Source: Varanus komodoensis | Taxonomy: Eukaryota; Chordata; Lepidosauria; Squamata; Varanidae | Direction: 5' to 3' | Length of the DNA: 64,000 bases | NCBI RefSeq assembly: GCF_004798865.1 | Contig: NW_025335641.1 | Location: 13,371,015-13,435,014 of the forward strand | In this document: one piece after another, positions 47,959 through 60,602 of the stretch | How the letters are laid out: the number at the start of each line of letters is the position of its first letter | Position numbering within the stretch: position 1 is the first letter of the stretch | The notes under the pieces: model-generated | Database searches by the model: none | The model's input: only the letters and a program-made list of their open reading frames with translations | Told to the model about the DNA's origin: nothing | Made by a program: the position numbers and the translations under genes

Positions 47959-50570
47959 CTATTCATATAAGCAGCAAAGGTTTGGGGAACAGGACGAATA
48001 TGTAGATTACTATTAGTAAAGCAAGGTAAGCATTCATTAGATTTGCACAGAATGGTTGGTGAAATAGCCCAACAGTACTACAGTGTGGCATCTTTTAATT
48101 TCTTTCTGAAAGACTGCAAAGCTCGTGGTTCAGAAGTATTAAAAGATCACCCAAAGCATATACAAAGGTGCATGAAAGTAGTGCTTTCATAAAGCTACAT
48201 TCTCTATTAATATTATTTTCAAAATTATCACTTCCCTGTGATATGGAGGTATTTAGACATATTCTCATTAAGTCAGGATTGCACTCACTGAATTTTGGGG
48301 CATATGCCATACATAAAGCACAGCTGGTGTGTGTGTGTGTGTATAGCTGATATAATATTGTGTCTGTGAGTTACATCTAAGTTTTCATACTTAGATTCAC
48401 ACTTTTGCATGTCAGTTCCATAGCTCAAAATTGCACATAGAGTACAAGTCAAGTGGTCCATTATAGTGACTCATGAATTCATATTCTGTGCTTTAAATTG
48501 CTATCTAGTTTTGAGTTATTAACACTGCCTTTGCTGACCCCATCTAAATGTCCCCATCTAAAATAATAATTTTTTTTAAAAAGCTTGGGAGCAAATTGAT
48601 TTTGATTATAGCAAGACCATAATCAAAGTGGAAGTGGAAAGAGCCACTTGGAATACCTTCCATGTAAATCTTGATGAAAAAATGGGAGGGAGTTGTACAA
48701 AAGTTGAACTGTGATATCAGAAGTGATAAGAAGTGGGGACTCTCCATTCTCCCACTGGTGCATTCCACAGGTTTCAGAATGCAGCAGAAGTGAGACTGTG
48801 CTTTTGTACAACTGTCAGGGTTAGTTCCAGATGTAATCATACTCAGGGCAAACCTGCTAAAATCAAGGAGGGGTTAAATTCATCAAGAGTAACATTGGTT
48901 TCCACGGGTCTACTCTGATTAAATCTGGATCCAGTCCTCACTGAACTAAATCAGGGTGGGGTTCTTGTATACCTTCCAGGTGTTTGATTGACAAGTATGA
49001 GGGGACTTTCAGTCCAACAACATCTGGAAGGGTATATGCTCCTCATTCTGGATCTAAATAGAGTATCCCAGAAATAGAATTCACTCTAAGCAGTGTGTTC
49101 TTCACTGATATATTACAGAAGCCCTGAATGAGGTCACTCCTTGTACTACAAATTCACACACAGAGCTTTGCTGTAAGAAATAAAACTGCATATATGCAAG
49201 CTCAGGATTTCCTTATAGGTTCAAGCTGTATCTGCTTGGGCTGTATCTTTACCCAAAAGATATGTACATCTTACATTTTTGTACATCTTATAAGCATTAC
49301 ATCTTGGTTCAAAACCTTAAAATACCTCTTCCATTTTTATTGTACTGCCATCACTTGGCAAAAAGTATAAAAATATGTGTGTTTAAAAATAATGGAGAGG
49401 CTTTCATTTTTATTCAAGTGCTAATTTTAATGCCATTTCCATTTATTCTTTATATTTTTCAAGTGGAGTTGGAAACGTGATTATTTACAAGAGGAGCAAA
49501 TCAGGCTTCAGAATAAATATACCTTCAGTATTAAAGCAAAACCTTTGGAAATCATGGCTTAAAAACCTACTTTAGCATGCTTATACTTATGAAGCGAAAT
49601 AACCACATTCATAAATATCACCTGGATATACATATTAAAACTTAGCAGAGTTAAGCAATAGAAAACAGAGGCCAGTTTTCAATAAACCTTTTTATTCATG
49701 GTCAGACAAAAGATTTATCTGAGATCCCAGTGTACAGCTTTCAAATGCAACTTGATTCTGCACAACAGAGATCTAGGCACAGACACCTTGATTCAGTCAG
49801 ATAAATCAGTATATGAAAGCATCTTCTTTATATGAATTCCTACACTAGATTGGCAACCATGTGTCCAGCCCAGATGTGGATGGATGTGTATCTGGATGCT
49901 TATCCATATTATGTTCCACATCCAGATGTGATACATGCATCAAATTGACCTCCATTCACCATATGGTATGAATAGGGTGCATGTTTCCATTCACATCACA
50001 GTATGCACAGGAATCTGCATCCTGCCCACTTTCTTTGAGTTATGTCTGGAGCACACTGTTATGTCTGGAATTTAAGGACCATATATTTAAAAGTGTTATG
50101 AGTAAGATGGAAAACACAGGGTTGCATTAGAGTATACATCTCCAAAGACTGGGTAGGAGCATTCCCTATTGCCATTGGCTATCCATACACTGCATCCCTT
50201 TCCCTTAAATAATAGGCCCATTTGGACCATATCTTCTTCACCTTCAGGGCCTACTGAGCACCTTGCACCAGGAAATCACACATGTCTGAAAGATCTTGTG
50301 CTATACTTGTCGCTGAGCTATACTAAACATCTTCCTTGATATCCCAACTGGATGAATTCCTACTGAATGTATTTTAACAATCCCTTGAAATCATTTCCTG
50401 ATCAAATGGTGCAGCAGCAAAACTATAGCTCTTAGAAATGTGTGGCAGTTCAGTCTTTAGGAGCTCGCTTAGAATGAAATGAGGTCAATGGATTATGGCT
50501 TGGTAATAATTCATTATCGACTAGAGACTGTGAAGTATCCTTGCCTGTATATTTTTCCATTCCTCATTAC
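47959..50570 (-). other. COL11A1: COL11A1 intron 7 (2612 bp)
   Basis: Short GT run at 48329-48343. No transposon recognised; AT-rich. Confidence 0.85.
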
Positions 50571-50678
50571 CTCATTTGGTCCTGTTGTTTGACTGGGGGT
50601 CGCTGTCTGGTAGCCCTCAGAGGTTCCATAGTCAGTTTCAGCCACATTATATTCATGATATTCCTCAATGACATTAGC
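50571..50678 (-). CDS. COL11A1: COL11A1 exon 7, variable region
   Basis: 108 bp, 36 codons, beginning ANVIEEYHEYNVAETDYG and ending PSQTTGPNE. The human match starts [20 protein letters not shown] and ends GTNE. Acidic and tyrosine-rich, without collagen repeats. The first codon is Ala, so it joins in frame to either the 6A end (QPE) or the 6B end (GVK). The acceptor is attag. The donor GAG|gtaatg lacks +5 G. In mammals exon 7 is constitutive in most but not all isoforms. Confidence 0.96.
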
Positions 50679-50864
50679 CTAATATGAAAGACAAAATATG
50701 ATGCTAAACACAGAGGAAAAATATTCAAGGGAAATCTTTCTTTAATTGGGTTATAGTATTAGCTAGAGGTGTATTTATCTACTGTGGGTTAGAGCTACTC
50801 ATTTCTCATCATCAGAGATCTTCCAGGCTTGGTCTAGGAAAGATCTTGATTATTTCTTGGCTAC

Positions 50865-51014
50865 CTTTACCCCTATTTTGCCTTTTGCTGCAGCTCGATA
50901 GCTTTTCTTCTTCTTGGATGAAAATGTTTCAGATTTTTTGAGTGTGAACTTTTGGGGGTTGTTCTTTGAGTTTGCTGCCACTGTCCTCTTCTTCTTTAGG
51001 GCTTTGTTCTTTTT
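50865..51014 (-). CDS. COL11A1: COL11A1 exon 6B, basic alternative exon
   Basis: 150 bp, 50 codons, beginning KKNKALKKKRTVAANSK and ending SYRAAAKGKIGVK. Lys 17, Arg 2 and Glu 1 give a net charge of about +18. Human 6B has 51 residues with the same KKKK core and a KLGVK end, so this copy is one codon shorter. In mammals 6B is favoured in early or prechondrogenic cartilage transcripts and can bind heparan sulfate. The acceptor follows a T-run (cctttttttag). The donor was placed after GTAAAG (AAG|gtagcc) because the human protein keeps VK; an in-frame alternative, GGG|gtaaag, lies 6 nt upstream. It sits 286 bp from 6A and 186 bp from exon 7. Confidence 0.95.
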
Positions 51015-51300
51015 CTAAAAAAAGGTGGTGAAAGATGGAATGGGAAAACATAAATAAACAAAGGGGGCACGGAAGCAAGACATGAAAGGAAGCAGAGTAA
51101 GCAAAGGCCACAAATGAATAAAAAACAATAACTGTGAATTGCGGTCAACCTTGCAGTCTTCTGCTGTTGAAGTAAAATGAGTTCCAGGGACAAACAGGAA
51201 AGGAAGGAAAGGGATGAAAAGCTTGATTAACACAAGAGACCATACAACAAACCACATAAAGACAGAGACATCAGACAACACACACATCACATGTTGTTAC

Positions 51301-51420
51301 CTCAGGTTGTGCTATAGTCTCGTCGTATAGCGGGGGTCCCTCTGTTACAGTTTCAAGGTCTTTATAATCTTTAAAATCCCCATAATCATAGTCATATTCG
51401 ATTAAATCTTCAGTTGCGTA
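51301..51420 (-). CDS. COL11A1: COL11A1 exon 6A, acidic alternative exon
   Basis: 120 bp, 40 codons, starting YATEDLIEYDYDYGDF and ending DETIAQPE. It contains 13 Asp/Glu, 2 Lys and 6 Tyr, a net charge of about -11. Human exon 6A (39 residues, YAPEDIIEYDYEYG...) is the clear counterpart. In mammals this exon is chosen alternatively with 6B and changes the charge of the N-terminal variable region exposed on the fibril surface; Tyr residues in this acidic region are known sulfation targets in type V/XI chains, and the pattern here would allow that. The acceptor is tttag. The donor GAG|gtaaca has C at +5 and is weak, which suits regulated use. Confidence 0.97.
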
Positions 51421-54400
51421 CTAAATTGCAAAAGGAAAAACACCAGGCATTCCAGGGTTAATGGTAAAGGGCTATATTAGCAGTTTGCAAAGCTCTTTCT
51501 TAACTTTTACTTACTTCAAGGAAGTATTACTCAGGAAAAGTTAAGAAAATTAAAGCACAGAATGTATTAGTAAGATTTGCTTATTTTCTTTGCTTCCAAA
51601 TGGATGTGAAATAACCACAAATATAATGAAAAGGCAAGGACGGAAACTGAGATTCACTGAATAATGAGGTTTCTGACATGGTTTATGTTTCAAAGATTAC
51701 CCTGTTTGTTATAGACATTACCTTGGACATTTACTATATAAATAGGCTTCTCTTATGTTTCCTTAATGTCCTTAGGCCCAAATGTGTCTGAAAGCAATAT
51801 ACTGTTAAAAATTACCTTCTGATCCTGCCAGTGAGAGTAATTTAGCAAAGATCCATAAAAATAATGCAAGACATGCAAAAAATAAAAAGGAAGATAAATG
51901 AGGGAGTAAACAAAGAGACAAGCTCATAACCATCCGACATGTTTCCAGTGTCTATCAACATATTGCATATCAGCATACGCAATATATCTGCTTCTAAATA
52001 TGCAGTCTCGCATGCCAACATGGATCTCGGAATTGCTAATGATGAGCATGTGAAGACACGAACGGCACAGTTTCCATGGGGCTATGCTCATTCTGCATGC
52101 CAGGCTTAATGTGGTAGTAAAAGGAGTTGGCAAGGAACCACTTCCAACTACATCCAGGGAGTCCCATTTTGAATTCTTCCATATATTTCCTGCATGTGGA
52201 AAAGTGGCAGATTGAGGGGGAACACTCTAATGTGCCAGGGCAAAGAATGGCAGCGGTCTCTTTCATCCCCCCCTCATCTCCATCTTTGAGATGATATTCC
52301 ATAGAACCTGAGGCTGTGTTCCTTTCATGTTGTGTCTCTAGCAGTCAGCAGTAGCACAGAATTGGGATAAGGCCATTGCGGGTGGGTGGGTTGGACAGCA
52401 TTATCATTTCATGACATGAGGTAAGGTGTGCCATCCATGAGAGAGGAGAGGAAGGAAACAAACCTCACGCAATTGGCTTTCCAGCTATTTTTAATGCAGG
52501 GCAGCATTGCCAAACATGACCTCAAGCTGCAGTTTGAAGTGCTAATCCTGCCAACCTGTGTGCCCAAATCACTTGGTGGAATGTACAGTATGATGTGGGG
52601 GCATAACAATCCCAGCAGCCGTACTGCAGTTTTTCTAATCACACAAGGAGTCACTGCAGCCTTCTGTGATGCCCTGTGCCACCTATTTCGCTGTTTAGAT
52701 GAGATGGCCACATGGGGGTACGTTGACCATTGAAACATCTGCACCAACACGTGGTTTCCCTCCTCATCCTATGCATGGCATAGAATGGTTATAAGCTTTC
52801 AAGGTTGGCAGAGTTACATCCAAAAATGCGATGCCCAGTGAAATAGTTCCAAGTAGCAAATGAAGTTGAAGCAGAGGAAGTCAGTCAGTAACGATGCACT
52901 GTGATATTCCACATAAGCTGACTTTACATGAAGGTAGGGAGGGGGATCCATGGGCCAAAGAGTGCATGTACAGTATGCCCATTTGCAGACCCTGCCCATT
53001 TTATTCCTGATTCCTTTGGTTCTGATCACACCCACTCTGGAATGAGGACATGAACAGGCTTTGTCTAAAGCAATGCAGATCCAACGGGGAAAATGTTCGC
53101 CAGCTCTTACATAGAAAAAGTCCACATTATCGCTCGAGTAAGACATGAACTTCTGCATTAGAGAATTCTAGGCCTACTTCTGCATAAAAGGAGGCCATTC
53201 TTGTGAAAGAATCTGAGGACAAAACACACTGCTTCAACAGCTTTTGCTTTTTCATCAGATGTAACCATTATATATGAAAGCTTGCATTTGAAAAAGAAAA
53301 GAAAATGGATATTACCTTTCAGTAATGCAGCACTTTTGCTTTAATGTGTGCAATGTTATTCCCAGCCAAAAGGAGAATAACCCCATTTTCCAAACATAAT
53401 TATTAAATTGCATATTTAATAATTAAATGCAATATAAGTAAGCATTTATCTGGGGAAAATTGCTGAGGACAATGGCCCAGTCTCCCATTCTCACAAAGAG
53501 AAATTCTCACAGTCTTGTTCAGTCTTTTTCAGAATCTTGTTCAATAGCAGCACTGCAGCTTTTAAAAGCACTCTGATGTCCATCAGTGACGATCTTTTCA
53601 TTTTAATCAGAATGGATATAAACAAACCGTAATAAAATGCAATTACCCACACATATTGATACACAGAGTATTAAAAAATAGCAGATTTCATGCACACATT
53701 CATTCCTGTAGAAAAGACATATGGTGACTGCTCACTAGTCTCCAGAGGTTCATCTAATTCTGGAGCATCGTTTAGGGTACACATTCAGATAATGGGGCCA
53801 GGCCTTGGTCTCACCATTTCCCCTTGTGAACAGAGGTTACACTCCAGACAGAAAACACACAACACTTCCCTGCATTGCCCCAGCTCCATTTGAAACATGG
53901 GCACTGAAGCCAAGCAACATTATCACTACAAGCCTCCCTTCTGCTTCCATTTCCTTTTCCATGTCCCTCATCCAAATTTTTCAGGTGATGGCAGCAGGTT
54001 GGAGGGTTTATGACAGAATCTTGAAAAATCCAGGGCCTCAAAAACCCTGCAAAATATAGCTCCATAGTTCTTGAGTCCTGGTTGCCCAAACATTTTGCAA
54101 GCCTCCAACAGCAGAAATGCCCGGTTTTGATCTTCGTACAGGGCTTAAATAAATGCAATACTTCAAGCATTGTCCAGAGCAATAGTGGCATACTTAACTG
54201 TATCACAAAACCACAATTCATTCTGTGCTGTGATAGTTAAATCTGTGGGTTGATCAGGAGGGAGAAAGGTTGCTTGCTGTCTCTTAGGGTTTCTCTACAC
54301 AAAGCAGCTCTTGTGGGTTTGTGATCACTCACTCAAGGAAGTTTTTGGGGCTTTTTCACAACGTCACTGGCCTCCAGGGCCTTTCCCAAGTTTTCCAGTC

Positions 54401-54959
54401 TTTTCAGTTTTTTAAAAAAGCAACGAAAATCTGGAATTAAATTTCAAATCATGACAACCTGGAACAAGTCTTGTGAAAGGGGAAAATCTGCTATACTATG
54501 ATTACACTGCATCAGAAATTCAACCTGCCAGAAAAAGCCCTGTATAAAAGAGGTATTCTTCCTCTGCAACAAAAACAGAAGAAGCCTTTATCCTGCAGTG
54601 GGTCATACTCCCATGTAGAGAAGCCTTTAGTGTTGTAACACACACATGAACATATCAAGCTTTCTGGAAAGGGTCTGTGTTACTCTGTGCTGTTCCCCAG
54701 AGAATGACTGTTCCCTTAAGCATTCCAGCATGTGTAACTCCTCTATTAACAGGCATGGCTTGAAAAGGTCCAGCTTTTCCTGCTGTGGCAATACAAAGAG
54801 GAGAAAGCCTTCATTTGTGGAATTTTTGCTGCTTTGACATTATTGAAGCCATAAGAACATCCCTGAGGAAAGGCTGGTAAGATCTGCCTGCCATACTACT
54901 GGACCACAATAATGATTGGGAAGTTTTAGTGAAAAAATAATGATGGTGGCGAAAACTAC

Positions 54960-55735
54960 TCAAGGTCCCAGGGCTATCAAGTGCCTAACAGGTACCTCTG
55001 CAGAATTAGCATCTTTTTATGGCTTTGAGGGACAGGTCATAAACATGGGTCTAGAGATGATGTGGACAAGGTGCTTGAACAAGTATGTCCTACCAGCTGC
55101 TTACTTGACCCTTGCCTTTCATGGCTACTTACCAAAGCCAAACACAGGATTGGCTCCTTGATCTAGGAGGTTATTAATGCCTCACTGAAGAAGGGTTGGG
55201 TCCCTGGTTCGTTAAAGGAGGCGGTGATCAGGCCTGTCCTAAAGAAGGCATCATTATATGCTTTCCGGCACCAGGTCAAGACCTTTTTATTTTACCAATA
55301 GTTTAATGTTAATTGATTTTAATTGTATATTTAAATTAAGGAGAGCCACTGGTGAGAGCCAGTGTGGTGTAGTGGTTAAGAGCCTGGGACTGGGACTCAG
55401 ACAATCTGGGTTCTAATCCCCGCTCAGCCATGGAGCCAACTGGGGTGACTTTGGGCCAGTCACAGACTCTCAGACCAACCTACCTCACAGGGTTGTTGTT
55501 GTGGGAATAAAATGGCAGAGGAGAGGTAACCTGCCTTGAGCCCTTTGTAGGAAAAAGGCAGGATATAAATCGGAAAATAAATAAATATTTAATTTATTTT
55601 AACTACTCTATTTTATGTATTCAGTCATGGTATAGCTAATTTATTTTGTTTAGGATTTAAATTATATTATATTGTAAGCCGTCCAGAGATGACAGTGATG
55701 GACGGCCTATATATGCCCTAAATAAATAAATAAAT
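54960..55735 (+). mobile_element. L2-type LINE, internally deleted, with a SINE inside
   Basis: Before the SINE, the plus strand near 55165-55250 reads EVINASLKKGWVP then SLKEAVIRPVLKKAS, the segment ahead of the RT core in L2-type LINEs. It then jumps to FRHQVKTFLF and the 3' untranslated part. After the SINE (55341-55584) the LINE resumes (ttgtaagccgtccagagatg) and ends in taaataaataaataaat. The central RT and its YADD motif are missing. Confidence 0.75.
55341..55584 (+). mobile_element. CORE-like tRNA SINE, intact copy
   Basis: Promoter boxes are clear: gtagtggttaagag (A-box) and gggttctaatcccc (B-box). Then a CORE-like middle (ggtgactttgggccagtcac, cctacctcacagggttgttg) and the 3' end gaaaaaggcaggatataaat followed by AAAT units. 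It is inserted in the 3' part of an L2 LINE; atatttaa flanks both sides (about 55327 and 55585) as a likely target duplication. The best copy of this family in the window. Confidence 0.9.
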
Positions 55736-56689
55736 CGATCTGAGCCAAACTTGCAAAAATTTTTAAAAAGCCAGATGACTACTCTGGTATGAATGAATTC
55801 AGAACCTAGCAAACCTCAGTTCAACTGGAAAGAGGGAATCGATCACTCAAGCTCTTGGATGGCATTCTTTGTAAAGTATAGGTTCCAGAGCATCCAAGCC
55901 AAATGCTGCGAGGGAAAGAAGACACGCTTAGACACAGCACATTTCCCTGAAGGTGATTTTAAGAAGCACAACCCTGGTTTTTTTAAACAGAATTCTCTTC
56001 TGTTGCTGGCTCCGTGAAAGCTCTATTGAGAGAGAACAAATAAGTTGTATCCACAAAGGAATGTCACACCTCAGTGTCTGACTCCTCCGAAAAGCTTGCC
56101 AGGGAGACTGAATCGCATGTATTCATGTGCATCTCTGGGCAAATAAACAAAAAAGAAGGCAAATTTGTCAGTGACGAAAACTTCATTGAATTCAGTGCTA
56201 TTTATTTCATGATGGAAGATGATGGGCAGATACAGAAAATCACGGCTGGGTTTACTGATCCTAAATTGCCCACTCAAAGCATGAAGATTTTCCACTGTAA
56301 GGTCGCTATCTGTCCCATGATGGGACTGGTCTGGCTGCTGGTTTCTGGTTTTTTGTTTTAAGTGCACAGCTGGCTTGCATTCTTCAGAGGTCATTGAAAT
56401 GCATGCACACCAAGGCAAGGATTACACATCAGGAACAGGCATTTGCTCCCATGTAGCAGCTGGAAGTAGGGACGGTGTGCCAGAAGCAGGTGATTCTGAC
56501 CCCATCCCTCCCTGTCAATCTCTCAGCCCATTCGGTAATTCGAGAGTAATCATACTAACCTGCGTGATCACATTTTAGGACATGGCCACCAAGCTAAGTG
56601 CAGCCAACCCACCATGAGGAACAGCCATGACTTAGGGGTAGTCTCCTTCCATATGCATCTGACCGCCCCTTAAGATCTGGGCAGACGCC

Positions 56690-56997
56690 CTTCTCCAGAT
56701 GCCCTACCTAAAGGAGATTAGGAGGGTGACTACCCAGAGAAGGGCCTTCTCTGCGATAGTGCCCCAGTTGTGGAATTCGCTCCCCAGAGAAGTTTACCTG
56801 GCACTGTCACCCTATTCTCTTCAGTGCCAGGCCAAAACCTTTTAATTTTCCCTATCTTTTAAGACCTAACTGTTTTAATTGGGGTTTTATTGTTAGTTGA
56901 ATTTTTAGGCTGTGTTTTAATTCTTTTACATTTTATATTGTTAAACCATCCCAAGACTTCAGTAATGGGACTGTCTAGAAAAGTTTAAAAAGAAAAA

Positions 56998-57040
<43 letters not shown>

Positions 57041-57043
57041 GTG
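56690..57043 (+). mobile_element. L2/CR1-type LINE 3' end with AAAT tail
   Basis: gagaagggccttctctgcga, tggaattcgctccccagaga, gtgccaggccaaaacctttt are C-terminal LINE words; a T-rich 3' part and an (AAAT)n run from about 56993 close it. 5' truncated. Confidence 0.65.
56993..57043. repeat. (AAAT)n microsatellite
   Basis: More than ten units of aaataaat in a row at the end of the LINE piece. Confidence 0.95.
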
Positions 57044-57288
57044 ATTGCCCAGCCCAAGCTCAGCATGGCCCCTGCCTGTACTCATAGGGAGCGGCTAGCA
57101 ACCACACGGGTAACATGGAGCAAGACGGATGAATGTTCAGACTCATGTTCCTACTACAGCTGGACAGGGAGTTTTTGGACCAGCCTAACATTATAGAAGA
57201 AGGCTAGAGTGAGGGATGACCAAGCGTCTGACATGCCACAATGCAGGATGAGTCGGTCGGGAGTGGTGTACACAGCAATGTCAGCATA

Positions 57289-57500
57289 CAAAAGGAACAC
57301 AGGAAGTTGCCTTGCACTGAGTCAACCAATTTGTCCATCCAGACCATTGTTTGGTCTGCACTGATAGGCAGATCCTCTCCAGGTTCCCCTGCAAGGCATC
57401 TGTTCCGTTATTTGCAGCCTGATCACTTTCATTGCATACGCCAAGGACCGAACCTGCGAACGTCGGCATGCCAAGCACATGTCTTGCCACTGAGCCGGAA
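57289..57500 (-). mobile_element. tRNA-Ala-derived SINE
   Basis: Reverse strand: ccggctcagtggcaagacat, gtgcttggcatgccgacgtt, cgcaggttcggtccttggcg. This is the tRNA-Ala order (GCTCAGTGG A-box, TGC-like anticodon arm, GGTTCGGTCC B-box). The body ends in caaggcaacttcctgtgttc, the 3' end of this family. Confidence 0.85.
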
Positions 57501-58299
57501 CTGTACAATTGTTAGGCATTCTTGTTTATTTCTCACTTTCAAGTCAGCTGTTATGCAGCCTTTAATAGGGCTGCATGCAGTTTAATAATATTCCTATTCA
57601 CAATGGTCGGATCTGTCTGACAGCAAAATTGGTGACTGCTTTGGATTGTGCCAATCTTGTGGCTAATAAAATCGCTAAGGGCAGGTTAGAAAAAGTTCTT
57701 CAGAGACCACAAAACAAACAGAAACATTGACTGAATCAAAAAATCAGTGCCAAGTATGTTAGAATTTTTTTCAAAAAAGAAAAAGGCACACAGTGAGTAA
57801 ATTGATATTTATGCTAAGCATTGCCAGAAGCACAGTTTGAAAAGCCAGTCATTCATGAATGAGAACCAGCAAAGTTGCATATAAAAAACAAGGATATTTA
57901 GAGGGCTGAATTGCATCATACACAATGAACTGGAAAATATTTTAGCTCTTCTAGGATGTTGCCTTTGACATTTCAACAAAATGTAAGGTCACCAAAAAAA
58001 AAAAAAAAAAAGCTACATTTTGGTTGTTCATTGTATTCACAGAGTGGAAATACACGGTCCTTGTGAAATGTGGCTGTATTTCCTGCCATCTCATATTATC
58101 TTTAATTTGTGGAGAATCAGTAAGCATGTTTTAGTAGGTCATGGATTCAGTAAACTTTTGCAATCTAATAGGATGTCAAAATATGTGGACAGACCATTTG
58201 TGCATGGAGGGATGTTCAGGGTGATCCAATAACTGATAATTTTATTTTCCTACCTCTTGTACTAGTTGAATACCTTCAGAGGAACTCAGTGAGATTCAC

Positions 58300-58435
58300 T
58301 TTATCCTTCTCTCCATTTTGTCCTGGTAATAACCTTGTGAGGTAGGATAGACTGACAGACAATGACTGACCCAAGGTCGCTCAATGAACCTCCTGGCCAA
58401 GTGGGGGCTGGAAACCTGTTTTCCATTCCCTCAGC
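58300..58435 (-). mobile_element. CORE-like tRNA SINE, partial
   Basis: Reverse strand words ccagcccccacttggccag, ggtcagtcattgtctgtcag and ctacctcacaaggttattac match the middle of the family at 55341; the tRNA head is lost. Confidence 0.65.
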
Positions 58436-60476
58436 GCAGCGTCACATCAGGCTGCCTCTCAGTGCTGAACTAGGAACTAGGTTCAAAGCAAGCCTTCTGA
58501 GACTTTGCTTGGCGTCGTTTGCCCAAGGATGATTTCTCAATGACCTGAATATGCTCCTTCTCTCCAAAAGAGTGCCAGCCATTTGTGGGAGCAAAAGCCC
58601 AGGCTCTTGTGTGGGTGCACAAGTCATTGCCTGGGCCATTTCCTTTCACACCCCAATCAAATTGGGGCTGAAACAGTGGTGTCTTAGGCACCGCCTTCTC
58701 CTTAACTCTCTGACAGCCTGAGATATGATCACTCTAAGAGCCACTTAAGCCGAGAAGAAGACATACATCTCCTTTGGTGCTATTCTGGTGGAACAGAGAG
58801 TTTCGCTAGGAAACAACTAGTCTGTGCTGTCCTCTGGTTCTCCAACATCGGAGACTGAAAAGACAAGAAGAGCCAGCCCATTGGTGCTGGGATCTCTGAA
58901 CCTGGAAACCTGCATTGAGCCTTCCCTGGGAGTTCCTCTGAAAAGCATTCTGGTTAGCTAATGAACTCGTAACTCTTCCTTATCATGCCCTAACAAACAT
59001 GTCGTGTTCTTTTTCTTCTTTATACTGACACTCTGCACGTTAGTCTTCCTGGCTCTGAAGAGAAGGAAACAGATCCTGCCAAAGTTCTCCCACTTTTTAG
59101 GGAAAGGTGAACAAGCAGCAGGAGCACATGCAAAGGATTAATGTGCCTCACACTAGATCACAACTTATAGCAAGCTTCTCAAAGGTTATGCACATATTCC
59201 AAGATTTAGCCGTTGAGGTGGTAAACTTCTTTCAACACTGTACCACTTGAGAAAGCACATAAGGACTCAGAGGATGGAATTCTCCTCCAAAGAAATAAAG
59301 AAATAAAATCTGGCACTAGATAACAGAGGTGTGCTATAGCCTAGTCTTCGTCTTGGCCTTGAGTTTTCCACATATGGGAATTTCTTTATTTATATGGATC
59401 AGCATTTAGCAGTATGAGCAACCAACCCCCTGCCATTTAGCCCAAGGTGGGACAGTCTAGAAACAGATCCACCACTTTATTCACTGTTCACAAGAACTGG
59501 GCAAAAGCTTCTGCTCTGGTTCATGCTTTCATACAAGGACAAGGAACGGTACATATTACTGATTATCTGATTCCTGTCTTCTTCTCTCACATGGGCTCAC
59601 AGCAGCTTACATCAGGTTCCCTGCCCCCAAAAAAATGTATTAAAAGGGTTCTTCATGTATTGCTTTCTTCACACCTACACTAAAGATGGAATTAGACACT
59701 CAAATGGAATTTTATCCCATCATGAAATTCACCAGGATCCATTTCTACTGGCACCTAGAGCAGGAGGATTTGCTTTCCCTTTGCAGACTACTCTCCATCC
59801 TGAACCTCCTTACTGTCAGTGAAATTTTTGTGATTATGAATGACCAGTGCACACAAAACCAGACAGCCTTTTCTTTGATGGGCATCCTGATCAATCAGTT
59901 GTCTGGATTTTTTGTGATTGTTTTCCACCCATTCCATCCCACCATCTAGATCTAAAACCCTCTCTTGCCACTGTGGTGGTTCAGAGAATTAGGGTAACTG
60001 AATTTCAGTGCCTAATATAGTTAAAGATGAAGCCTAACTACTTTCTCCAACAGGCAATACAATATAATATGTTTGGTACAATAAGCAAATATGTGCCAAC
60101 ATTTGTAGCCTGATAGATGCTTTTTCTCCCACTGTGGAATTATATTAAGCCTATTCCAAGTTGAGTGGAGGGGCATTCACCCATCACTAACTGTCTGTAA
60201 AGGAAGTCAGATGCACTGAAATTCAGAAACAGTTTTCCTGTGATTAAGGAAAGCTTGGCCTGCAGCCACAAATATGCCTTGAAGATGTGATTTTATTATA
60301 TTTCACAGGTCATTAGCGCATGCCCTAGCTAATTACCACAACATCTATCCTGCTGATGATGACTCATCTAGCTCAAGTATCTTTCCCTCCCACCCCAAAA
60401 GAAGAGAAATTGGCACTGTTTATATATAGTCTAATAAGGAAAATGCCTAGAGGGACATTGGTGGAAAATTTAGGCC

Positions 60477-60602
60477 AGCACATATATATATACACACATA
60501 TATACATATGATAAATCATGTGTCTGTGTGAAATTACTCTGTTATTAGTTAATCTTTCATGTGTGTGTATGTGCGCTGAGAGAGAAAAGGAGAGAGAGAG
60601 AT
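60477..60602. repeat. TA/CA and GT/GA simple repeats
   Basis: tatatatatacacacatata at 60482 onwards, then gtgtgtgtatgtgcgctgag, agagaaaaggagagagagag to 60602. Confidence 0.85.

Noticed and set aside
52409-52750. Opposing 113- and 101-codon frames
   Set aside because: Neither shows a domain; the stretch may be an old repeat but I could not classify it.
58442-58691. Overlapping frames beside a SINE
   Set aside because: Short and without similarity; likely chance in GC-richer sequence next to the SINE at 58300.
59560-59640. Possible SINE tail (cacatgggctcacagcagct)
   Set aside because: Agrees with a few words of the CORE-like SINE 3' end only; too short to support.
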